A stretch of 64,000 nt of DNA. It comes from Coenobita brevimanus. Its lineage: Eukaryota; Arthropoda; Malacostraca; Decapoda; Coenobitidae. Of this stretch, positions 21,430 through 30,610 are shown one piece after another. The notes below the pieces were generated by a model, which made no database searches, had not been told where the DNA came from, and saw only the letters and a list, made by a program, of their open reading frames with translations. Positions within the stretch are counted from its first letter, which is position 1; the number at the start of each line of letters is the position of its first letter. Location: contig CM064658.1 of NCBI GenBank assembly GCA_032717465.1, forward strand, positions 9,279,391-9,343,390, given 5' to 3'. Made by a program: the position numbers and the translations under genes.

Positions 21430-22400
21430 CTGTTCCACTGGCATCATCTATCACCAGACAATTTTTCAGCTCAGGGAGGACTTCTCGTAGAGATGGAGTT
21501 GTGTAAAGCTACATCTAACTCCCCCAGTGCAAATAAACTTAACTTCAGGAACGTGCCCCCCTAGGGGATCGTGGGTAATTTTCGGGAAGGGGGTTAGAAT
21601 GCGAGAACCCGGTGGAACTTAACAAATTAACAAAACAAGTATGTGCATATCATGGCAAACCTTTGATTTGTAGTGACGCCATGTATTTCATCTCTGCTTT
21701 AATCTTCGAGACAAACTTTGCTTTGTATCTATGAACTGAGTAGGTTCTGTCCCTCTGTTTTGCTGGTTGTCTCCTTGCCCCTGTTTCACCTCTCTAGCCA
21801 TTTCGAAAAAGATGAATATTCTATCAAAGTCTGGTATTGAATAATGAACCCCCCTCTTTCAGAATAAAATAAAATCTCTGTGGTCAGGCTTGCTTTTTGT
21901 TTTACAAGTAGGGAAAGAATCTGTCCCGAGGATTTCTGTAATTAAGTCTCCAGACTTCAAGGATTTCAAGTGTCAGTCGCTTGCTTCAAGCACACTTGAC
22001 TAGTGTACAGTACTTCACTTCGTCACACTCTTTCTGACACAGAGGTATTTTTAATTATAAGCACTAAGCAGTAAAATAATAACTCTTCATCATTATCCTC
22101 ACCTCTTTATCGCACAGAAGGATTGGGTAAGATAACGTCCAAAAAGTAAGGTAGAAGCACAGTGGAGGGAGAACTATGAAATGCTTAGTGAAATGTCCCA
22201 GACATTCATTCACTCACTATTCAGTCCTCCAGAATCTTGGCTCTACTTCACAAACTTGACAGTCCTAAACAAAGAATTGTGTAAGTTGAAAAGAAATTAT
22301 TAATTTTTCATGACGAGAGGGAAGTGTGGCAGATCAAAAGGGGATTACGAACTTACTGTACAGTAAATGATTTACCTTTTACTGTTGTTTGTAACTGGAG
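21430..22400. other. No gene recognised
   Basis: Unique-looking sequence. Short ORFs have no recognisable domain. Confidence 0.5.
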
Positions 22401-22404
22401 TGTG

Positions 22405-22800
22405 AGATGTGCTGTGTGTTTATGGTCATGTGGTGGTGGTTATGATCTCTGTTGGGTGGCAGTGTTTATGAGAAAGTGGGTATGTTTGCTAGTTACTACC
22501 ATGTGGTGTTTATGACCGTGTGGTGGTGTTTATAACCATTCGATGGTGCGTGATCATGTGGTGGTGTTTATGATGTCTATCATGTGGCGATGTTTATAAC
22601 CATATTTCTGTGTTAACAACCTTTTGATGGTGATTGTGATCATTTGGGAGTGCTTATTGCCAGGTGATGATGCTTATAACCATGTGATAATCATGTGACA
22701 TTGTTTATTATTGTGTGATATTTATAACCATGTGGGGGTGTTTTTATAAACATGTGGTGGTCATTATGCAGTAGTGTTTAGGACCATTTGGTGGTGCTTT
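22405..22800 (+). repeat. Degenerate minisatellite, unit about 20-25 bp
   Basis: Repeated variants of GTGTTTATAACCATGTGGTG with many changes and small indels, at least 14 units. No open frame of interest. Confidence 0.75.
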
Positions 22801-22809
22801 TGTTCTCTT

Positions 22810-24295
22810 ATTCTCTATATATCATGCGGCGGTTTTAATGTCAATAAAAGAATGTTTTTTTTTTTTTTTTTTAATAGCTCATGTTGTGAAAGAAAGTGCA
22901 TTTTTCGTATTGGTCAAATATTTTTGCAATTAGTTTTATATGGTGAATGAAAACTGCCAAATATAATGAAGAAAAGATGGGACGGGAGGTGAATAAGGGT
23001 TAAGATGAGAATCTACGGTACTGCTAAACGAGTGGAGGCCCAGAATAGTTAATCACTGCTGGTCTAGAAATAGCGTCATCATAGTAAAGGGCTAAAAGGA
23101 GACGGTATATTGACGGTTTAGTTTTACCCATTCAGTGAGGTAAACTTCATTTCATCGTTGGTGAGATGTTTTGTAGTAAGAAGTCAGTGAAAACTATATC
23201 TAACCCACATAGTTCTAAAGTCTGTCCGAAGGTGAGTACATTGCCCTGCTGGTAGCAAACATCAACCAAAACAGACGCCACTGGATTCAAGGAGTTAAGT
23301 AGCAAAAATGATTTACAGGCTGATCTCTTCTTTCTGTTTCCTATTCTTTCCAGTATTTTCTTGATAGGATGATTGCTTTCTGTTGTTTATCTGTTTTCCA
23401 GTGAATCCCTTCAATTTGAGGACGTCCAGTTCACTTAGAAGACCCGACGACATTGTTCGCCTTAAACATTTATTTTATTATGTGTCGTGACGAAGGAATT
23501 TCTAGAGTTAACCCCATGAGTTCTGCTCTCCGTACCTTCCTTCCCTACCGTCTGGGCCATCAGGGAGTCCTCATATCTCATGTGCCAACACAACTGGATG
23601 GTGGTTCATTGCTCCATTACTTCCGTGATTGTATTGTCCAACACACCTGTGCCCTGAGTAGCTCTGGTCAGTGTCCCGAACCGGTTGTGAGCGTCCATTC
23701 TGGCTGTAACGCTCGGGCATAAGGCCGGAAGTCTGCTGCCAACACCCTAAACCATCCATATGTTTAGCCCCATCAATCCAGTACCGTACTTTTTTGTTGT
23801 TGCCTCATGACAGTTTTCTTTTTTCTCCTTAAGAGAGGCTTTTCTAATGAAACGCGTTAGATTTTGTCTTCATTAACCCATATTATGTCAGAGGACACCT
23901 TGAGTACAAACGTTCGGTATCAGAAAAGGGAGAAGAAATATCATCATCGTGTCGAAGAGGATAACGTAATCAAATCTAAATTAGGCTGAAGTATGCTCTG
24001 CCCAGAGTATGTAAAATTATTCCTTTGTTTTACTTTCTCATTACGTTAGGTTATGTTCGGGTGAATTTCAGGAAGCCTCTGCCATTGCTCGCGGGAAAGA
24101 ATGACGCATACAAGAAGAGAGGAAATAGAAGTATAAATCGTGTAAAAAAACAACAAGAGGAAAGGATCGTTTCATAATAAAGTATCAGAAAAACAAGCAG
24201 AACAATGAAGAAGAGCCAGTTTTTAAGTGACAGTGTCAGAGGAATTCGAATGTTTATAGTCAGTGCTTTTCCAAACATTTTTGAGTGTTAAGGTT
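22810..24295. other. No gene; foldback fragments
   Basis: A poly-T run at 22857-22873. A foldback-like copy at 23120-23290 (CTATATCTAACCCACATAG, AAAGTCTGTCCGAAG). An 89-codon ORF at 23453-23722 has no recognisable domain and is not called as a gene. Confidence 0.5.
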
Positions 24296-24296
24296 C

Positions 24297-24298
<2 letters not shown>

Positions 24299-24345
<47 letters not shown>
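24299..24345. repeat. (GA)n microsatellite
   Basis: About 23 GA units. Confidence 0.96.
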
Positions 24346-24351
<6 letters not shown>

Positions 24352-24424
24352 AGGCTGTGGTTGACCACAGTAATATATTTACAGAATAAGGACAAGGATG
24401 AAGGCGGACGTGACCTAACCTGGC

Positions 24425-24426
<2 letters not shown>

Positions 24427-24482
<56 letters not shown>
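24427..24482. repeat. (GA)n microsatellite
   Basis: About 27 GA units, 80 bp from the preceding tract. Confidence 0.96.
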
Positions 24483-24483
<1 letters not shown>

Positions 24484-24894
24484 GGGGGAGGGGGATTTAG
24501 TTACGAAATAATGAAGGATTGAATGGAGGGTACATGACTGTGGCTGAAGGTGTAAGTCCTTCACTACAATGACGTTGTTTCCCAGTGTAGTTTAGCTGCC
24601 ACCAGTTGATTACATTCAGGTCAGCAGAGACACCTGGTAATGAAGGGATTAGGGAAGACTGATCACATCCTTTTATATCAGGAAATTTATTTTAATTTGG
24701 TCTTCCTATTACCGGATGATTTTATTCAAATTATTTAAAACGGTTAATAGAGAAGGGAACAAAAAAGCTTCCATTAACTCTTTCAGCTAAGCGAAGCTCC
24801 CATAAATTGCGTAAAATCGTGTCGGAAGCAACAGTGTAATAAAAATGAGGTCATGGTAGTGAAGAGATGAACCCCTACTGTGATTACATCATAC

Positions 24895-25030
24895 TTCCGT
24901 TTACTATGCCTGCCTTAAAGCGATTTTATCGAACTTAGAAGTGAAGGGGCCATTGAAGACTGTATCTAACCCCTCCAGCTCTAAAAGTTTCTCCTAAGCT
25001 GAATATAATCGTTTGTATGAAGTAATGATA
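24895..25030. repeat. Foldback repeat copy with both arms
   Basis: The left arm is AGCGATTTTATCGAACTTAG and the right arm is CTCCTAAGCTGAATATAATC. Between them lie GTGAAGGGGCCATTGAAGAC and TGTATCTAACCCCTCCAGCT, the family middle. Confidence 0.75.
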
Positions 25031-25039
25031 TAATATAAC

Positions 25040-25180
25040 AAGTTTGGTAAAAGTGGAAAAAGACCTGATTGGGATTATAAGTTAGGAAATAAAACCCTAC
25101 ACACATCAGAAAGAGAGAAGGACCTAGGCGTGATTATCAATAATAGACTATCTCCGGCTGACCACATCAGTGAGAAGATT
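25040..25180 (+). pseudogene. CR1-like reverse transcriptase fragment
   Basis: Forty-seven open codons including FGKSGKRPDWDYKLGN, EREKDLGVII and NNRLSPADHI. This matches the segment after the RT catalytic core in CR1/L2-like elements, where a '...EKDLGVIxD' strand is conserved. The same block occurs in the relic at 43.2 kb on the minus strand. Both ends are cut, so only this short piece remains, lying directly after a foldback copy. Confidence 0.72.
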
Positions 25181-25374
25181 CCAATGCTGCTGCTTCCAGT
25201 GACAAACAAAATGGTCACCATCCCACTTCACAGAACTCATCTCCATCACATGCTGCCATGATAGTTTCGTCAGATGAGAGTTCAAAAAGGATAATAGATG
25301 TACCCAGAGGAGAGGAAGAGGATCCGAAGCAAACAAGGGATCCAGATACAGTATTTTCAGAGTAGCTTTACATT

Positions 25375-25587
25375 GAATGACAAGCCAAATGGTTTCCTGT
25401 AAGCCAAGAAACCATTTACAACGCTGGGTGGTAACCCTATAACCAAACCATACGTGCTTCCTACCTGTCAACAAGTGGGTTGGTGGAGGATTAGTGCCCC
25501 TACCCGTAAAACAAATAACTCAAAGTCAAATGGCCACCCCTTACGGGATTGTGGCGTCTGGCAATAGATAGATAGATAGATAGATAG
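25375..25587 (+). mobile_element. Short non-autonomous element with RTE-type 3' tail
   Basis: Head GAATGACAAGCCAAATGGTT, middle AACCATTTACAACGCTGGGT, and 3' end CACCCCTTACGGGATTGTGG, then GCGTCTGGCAATAGATAG and further GATA units. The last 40 bases before the GATA run match the 3' terminus of the LINE at 13.2 kb at about 37 of 40 positions. It has no coding capacity. A tRNA-like head is not evident, so I call it a LINE-tailed SINE or deletion derivative. Confidence 0.75.
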
Positions 25588-25744
25588 TATACATAATAAA
25601 GAAGATAGTATTGTACAGTTTGCTTTGACCCCATCACTACTACGCGTCTTTCCTACGCTGACTTAAATCGTGTGGAGGTAGCAAGAACAAAATTAAGATT
25701 ACTGCATAGTGTTTAGGAAGTTAAGAAAAATGTCCTCCCCATTT

Positions 25745-25900
25745 TGTTTTGCAAAATAATCCCCTTACTTGCAGACGCTTGTATTCAACTCAGAGCAGGC
25801 CTCGTAATGAAAAGGTTAATTAAAGTTATGTCCTACCTTCCAGTTCTTAAAAATGTGTCATAAATATAATAAAACTGTCCTGGGTAGAAAGGGTTGCATA
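25745..25900. repeat. Foldback repeat copy with both arms
   Basis: Left arm GCAGACGCTTGTATTCAACT, right arm ATAATAAAACTGTCCTGGGT, with 'gtaatgaaaaggttaattaa' between. Confidence 0.6.
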
Positions 25901-25924
25901 CAGCCATCGATCTTTTACCCTTTT

Positions 25925-26010
25925 ACCAGCAGGCGGCTCTCCTAAGCTGAATAAAATCGTCCAGAGGTGCAAGAATAAACTAAAGAAAGTAATCGTGGTT
26001 TTGGTAACGA
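25925..26010 (+). repeat. Foldback repeat copy (right arm)
   Basis: CTCCTAAGCTGAATAAAATC followed by GTCCAGAGGTGCAAGAATAA and ACTAAAG, one of the best-preserved right arms. Confidence 0.75.
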
Positions 26011-26429
26011 CTTCAGTTAGGCGACTACTGTCGTATTATCCATGCTGCTTCCACATTATCTACATCATGATGGCTTCTTTTTCTGACGAGATTAATGAAA
26101 AGTCTGATTCTAGAACTCCAGAGTGTAAAGTCTTCTGGCCAGAATAAAATCGCTTGATGGTAGTAAGAAACAAAAAAACTCCTGGTATTGAGGGCGTTAG
26201 AAGTCAACTAGCGATAATTACAGTACAGTGGTGAGGAGAGAGGAAGCCTTTCCCCGACCAAGTAGTATCAGCACTCAGCATTACATTCAGGGTACCACAG
26301 ACAGTTTATAATGCAGGGTTTAACACCGATAAAGAGATAAACATTGTCGTGTAGTACCTTCAGTAAACTGACTTAATTCCGTCTATAAGAGCAACGATTT
26401 GCCCCGTTAAGTGCAGGAAGCATTCTATA

Positions 26430-26590
26430 TTTTATTCCTGATATTACCAGGCAATTCAATTAACATTAAGAGAGATCCCAGCACTGAAGGGTTTTGTGAA
26501 GGCTGTATCTTACACCCACCATTCCAAAAGTCTATGCCAAGTTAGATAAGGTCGTCAGGTTTAAGCAAGAGTAAACTATGGTGCGCAATG
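26430..26590. repeat. Foldback repeat copy with both arms
   Basis: Left arm ACCAGGCAATTCAATTAACA, middle GCACTGAAGGGTTTTGTGAA and GGCTGTATCTTACACCC, right arm with AGGTCGTCAGGTTTAAGCAA. Confidence 0.65.
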
Positions 26591-26730
26591 GTGAAAAGTC
26601 AAATTGTGATGATAATGATAACGCGGAGAGATGATTAATATTGCGTTTGGAAGATTCTGTAGGGGGTTCAATTTCATCTTATGCTTTTCTCATTTTCTCC
26701 ACGGCGTGTGGGTCTGGGTAGTGTTTCGAC

Positions 26731-26731
26731 C

Positions 26732-26768
<37 letters not shown>
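26731..26768. repeat. (TTA)n repeat
   Basis: About 12 TTA units. Imperfect GATA/GACA units follow at 26828-26912. Confidence 0.93.
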
Positions 26769-26771
<3 letters not shown>

Positions 26772-27020
26772 TCCCATGATGCCACTGACAACTGGTTATT
26801 TTCGCTTCTGTTGGGGCAATGTAAAAGTGATAGATAGATAGATAGATAGATGGACAGACAGGTAGGCAGATAGATAGAGATAGATAGATAGAGACATAGT
26901 TAGACAGATAGACTGATAGAAAGAACTGTAGGTATGCATTATAGATCGACTGTCGTTGTTATCTGAGTGAAATGAAAATAATATACACTTCCCCAAAATA
27001 CACGCTGGCACCTTATATGC

Positions 27021-27024
<4 letters not shown>

Positions 27025-27092
<68 letters not shown>
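27025..27092. repeat. (GA)n microsatellite
   Basis: About 34 GA units. Confidence 0.97.
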
Positions 27093-27095
<3 letters not shown>

Positions 27096-27231
27096 AGTGT
27101 AAAAAAAAGCTCAGATCATTAGTTTTACCAGTAGGCAGAGTTTGTGAAAGATTTGGGCGTGGCGGTGAAATATATCTATGCGGGTAAGGTCACAGGAGAG
27201 GTTGGAAAAAATCTGGAATTTCTGGAAGGGC

Positions 27232-27425
27232 TGTGCCGGAAATAATTCACAGATCGATCCTGTTAGTTGGTGCGGGGGGTAGGGGGGGTTATGAGGTGGG
27301 GAAGAGAGCTGGGAGGGGATGGAGAAAGTCGAGGGGGGCGGGGAGGAAACTGGGGGGTGGTGAGAGAGCTTGGGAGGAGTGGGGAGGAAGTGATTTGGAA
27401 TGGGGGAGGGAGGTGAAGCGTTGAA
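27232..27425 (+). repeat. G/A-rich degenerate tract
   Basis: Strongly purine-biased, with loose 'gtggggaggaa' periodicity. Part of a purine domain that continues at 27605-28020 and 29220-30030. Confidence 0.75.
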
Positions 27426-27600
27426 GTTGTTGTTGTGGCCCTCGGTTCATAAAAAACGTGAACCCGGTGGACTGCCGGCCGAGGCAGCCTTTCTCTTGCA
27501 GTTTAATGTCCGCCTCTAGGGGATAAAGAGGCAGCTAAGGGACGTTTGTCATAACCGGGCAGTAGATCTGATCGGTAAATACTTATTCCAACCCAGCCTG
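27425..27600 (+). repeat. Dispersed repeat, three-copy family (copy 2)
   Basis: GTGAACCCGGTGGACTGCCG, 'ctaggggataaagaggcagc' and 'taagggacgtttgtcataac' match copies at 5.2 and 44.9 kb. It interrupts the purine-rich tract. Confidence 0.55.
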
Positions 27601-27604
27601 GTGT

Positions 27605-28020
27605 TGGAAAAAAGGGAGACATTGGAAGATGGAGAGAAAGAGTGGAGAAGGTGGAGAGAGGGCTGGAAGGGAGTGGGTGGGGAGCTAGAATAGGGGTAGG
27701 AGGGAAGGGGTTGGAGGAAAGAGGAGAGAAATATGAAGGGGTGAGAAGGGGAAGAGAACTAGAAATGGGGAGATAGGTGATGGGGTGAGGAGGAAACTTG
27801 AGAATGGAGAGAGGTTTGGAGGGCTGGGGGAGATAATTTAGGAGTGGGGAGGGAATATGGAAGGGGTGTGGAAGTTTGTGGAAGGAGAGAGAGATGGAGA
27901 GGGGAGGATGTCTGGGGAATGGGGAAGGAGTTGAGGGATTTGGGAGGAGAGTTAACAGTGGAGAGGGAACTTGAAGGGGGTGGAGAGGAAATTGTTTGAT
28001 GGGGAAATGGGTAGGAGGGT
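27605..28020 (+). repeat. G/A-rich degenerate minisatellite
   Basis: Almost pure G/A with units of about 35-45 bp around 'ggggagggaa' and 'ggagaggaaa'. The long proline/serine ORF on the minus strand is an artefact of composition. Confidence 0.78.
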
Positions 28021-28465
28021 TGGGGCGAGTGACTACCGTAGCTGCAACAGTCCATTCGTGGTCCACTGCACGACTAAATCTCCTCGTCAGAGGGAGAGTT
28101 GTTGCTTAACCCCGATCTGCCGCCGATCAGACCCGTCGACCACAGGTAAGGAATTGTTTCTGTGGGGCCGTCGTTCAGGTTCAGTACACCACATACAATG
28201 TAGAAATCCTTTGCTTCCTTGTGGGACTGTCTCATTAGGGTTGGACCGGGGCCTTTCCCATGGCGAGATGCAAGGAAATGAGGTTGCTCTACCCGGTGGA
28301 CACCACAGCTGCTCCACCCAGGGCACACAGCGCCACCACATGTAGGTTCCCCGTTGGCGCCTGAGAAAGAGTAAAATCATTAATTAACCGTTCTTCATGC
28401 TGGCTAAGTACGAACAGAAAAGGATGGTGTGGAGGGAGAGTGTTGCATGTGGCAAGCGATGTGTT
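28020..28465. other. No gene recognised
   Basis: GC-balanced block between the purine tract and the minisatellite. Short ORFs on both strands have no recognisable domain. Confidence 0.45.
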
Positions 28466-29052
28466 AAAATGGGTATGTTTGTATGTGTCAGAGTGTGCAT
28501 AGTATGTGATGAAATGGGTATGTTTGTATGTGTCAGAGTGTGTATAGTATGTGATGAAATGGGTATGTTTGTATGTGTCAGAGTGTGTATAGTATGTGAT
28601 GAAATGGGTATGTTTGTATGTGTCAGAGTGTGTATAGTATGTGTTGAAATGGGTATGTTTGTATGTGTCAGAGTGTGTATAGTATGTGTTGAAATGGGTA
28701 TGTTTGTATGTGTCAGAGTGTGTATAGTATGTGTTGAAATGGGTATGTTTGTATGTGTCAGAGTGTGTATAGTATGTGATGAAATGGGTATGTTTGTATG
28801 TGTCAGAGTGTGTATAGTATGTGATGAAATGGGTATGTTTGTATGTGTCAGAGTGTGTATAGTATGTGTTGAAATGGGTATGTTTGTATGTGTCAGAGTG
28901 TGTATAGTATGTGATGAAATGGGTATGTTTGTATGTGTCAGAGTGTGTATAGTATGTGATGAAATGGGTATGTTTGTATGTGTCAGAGTGTGTATAGTAT
29001 GTGTTGAAATGGGTATGTTTGTATGTGTCAGAGTGTGTTTAGTACATGTCAT
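28466..29052 (+). repeat. 45 bp minisatellite, 13 near-identical units
   Basis: Unit GAAATGGGTATGTTTGTATG plus 25 more bases. Units differ almost only by one A/T site ('gtgatgaaatg' versus 'gtgttgaaatg'). Because 45 is a multiple of three and no stop falls in some frames, there are long repetitive ORFs on both strands (220 and 320 codons). I do not call them genes. Confidence 0.97.
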
Positions 29053-29220
29053 TAGTTGAACCGACGGGTGCAAGCATATGCAAACATAAATTATGACAGG
29101 ACATACTTTGAGTACCCGCTTTAGATGTCCGCCACGAGTTGGGTTTCGAACCCTAGATGCAGGGCACACATAACTCGTGAGTCGAACACGGTAACACCCA
29201 CCACCATAGCATCTGTCCAG
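29040..29220 (-). mobile_element. tRNA-derived SINE abutting the minisatellite
   Basis: On the minus strand, an A-box-like GCTATGGTGGTGGGTGTTAC starts near 29212. A good B-box core, GGGTTCGAAACCC, lies at 29141-29153. The body continues to about 29040, where the 45 bp minisatellite begins. The full cloverleaf is not intact. Confidence 0.6.
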
Positions 29221-30030
29221 GAAAGGGCGCTGGAAATGAGAAGGAAAGTGAGGGATTGGTTGGAAACAACGATGGACAGGGTGGGAGAAAACTGAGGGTA
29301 AGGAGAAGGTGGGGCAAGAGGTGGGGGTGGGGAGGCAACATGGCAAGGGTGAGAAGGTAGATGGGCAACGGAGACTGAATTGGAGGGTGGGTAGGAGATG
29401 GAGGTGGGGAGAGAGAGCTGAAAATTAGGGAAGGAGTTAGTTATTGGGAAAGGATGAGGCAGAGAAATGAAGGAGCCTCAGTGTGCAGGTGTGTGTGGGG
29501 GGGGGGGAAATGGGAGTGGAGAGGGAAGGTGAAGGAGGTGGAGGGGGAGAAAGGCAGGGGAGTGGAGAAAGAATTGGAGAGGTAAGGCGGGAAACAAGGG
29601 AGCGGAAAGGAATCATAGGGTTAGGACTGGAAGCTAGTGAAAGGTGGCACGGGCGGAGAGACAGTAGTATGAGGGGAGCAAGGGGAGAAAAATGAGGGGA
29701 TAAGGTGCGAGGGAACAGGAGATTGGGTGGGGGTGTTAGTTGGGAGGGGGTGAGTAGATGGGGCAGATGAAGCAGCTGAGGGGAGGGGAGAAAGGTGGAT
29801 GGGTTGGGAGGTACCTTGGAGTGGGGGAGTAGGTGGAGAGGATTAAACTGGGGAATGATGGTGCGGGGTGAGCGAGGAAGCTGGGGGAGGGGAGAATAAT
29901 GGGGGATGGTGAGGAAAGCTTGGGGGAGTAGGGTTGCTAGGGCGGGGAGAGGACACGGAGGATTAAGGGGGAGAACAGGGGAGGGGAGGATGCTGCTGGT
30001 GTAGGTGGGAGGTGGGATGGACTCTGTGTC
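29220..30030 (+). repeat. G/A-rich degenerate minisatellite domain
   Basis: About 800 bp of strongly purine-biased sequence with loose 30-45 bp periodicity around 'ggggaggggagaa'. Continues the domain of 27.2-28.0 kb. Confidence 0.78.
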
Positions 30031-30534
30031 GATATGTGTTTTTACCCGGTGTATAAAAATACGCGTTGAATAATACTGAGGCTTTAGCGTTGTGACGTGG
30101 GGTGGCGGTGGCTGTGTGGCTAGGTCAGTCTTTAGGCCGTGATGGTGTTGTTAGTGTTGTTTGTGCAGCAACCCAGAGTTAATGACTATAACAAAAGGCC
30201 GATTTACCAATACACCATCATCGTTGTTGTTTTTGTTCTTGTTTATTTATTTATGTATTTCATTTGCAAATTTCTGTCACCTCTGACATCATTTCCTCTT
30301 GGCATCACCGGTACCATCTTCTCTACCTGTATCAATCCCAAAGAGGTCCACTCCAGAACCGGACCTTCTCAGAGGAAGAGTGATAGTTGAAGTGAACCCT
30401 TCCTTATGCCGACGAAATAAGAATGGGGAAGGGGTGTCTGTAGGAAGAGTGATGCATGTAAAATTAAATAAAAACAGGGCTGGAGTAATTGTAATTTTTT
30501 TTAATGTAATTAATTACAGAAAACTGTAATAATA

Positions 30535-30537
<3 letters not shown>
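30030..30537. other. No gene recognised
   Basis: Ordinary composition. ORFs up to 83 codons have no recognisable domain. Confidence 0.5.

Positions 30538-30604
<67 letters not shown>
30538..30604. repeat. (TA)n microsatellite
   Basis: About 33 TA units, flanked on both sides by 'gtaattgtaat'-type sequence. Confidence 0.97.

Positions 30605-30610
<6 letters not shown>

Noticed and set aside
23453..23722. 89-codon ORF as a possible small gene
   Set aside because: No domain, signal or context. Length is within chance expectation.
27503..28066. 187-codon Pro/Ser-rich minus-strand ORF
   Set aside because: It is the complement of a G/A-rich tract, so it is a composition artefact.
28466..29052. 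CRISPR array
   Set aside because: Units are directly tandem with no unique spacers, and the window is eukaryotic.
28384..29346. 320-codon minus-strand ORF and 220-codon plus-strand ORF
   Set aside because: Both are translations of a 45 bp minisatellite whose length is a multiple of three. Open frames on both strands are expected.
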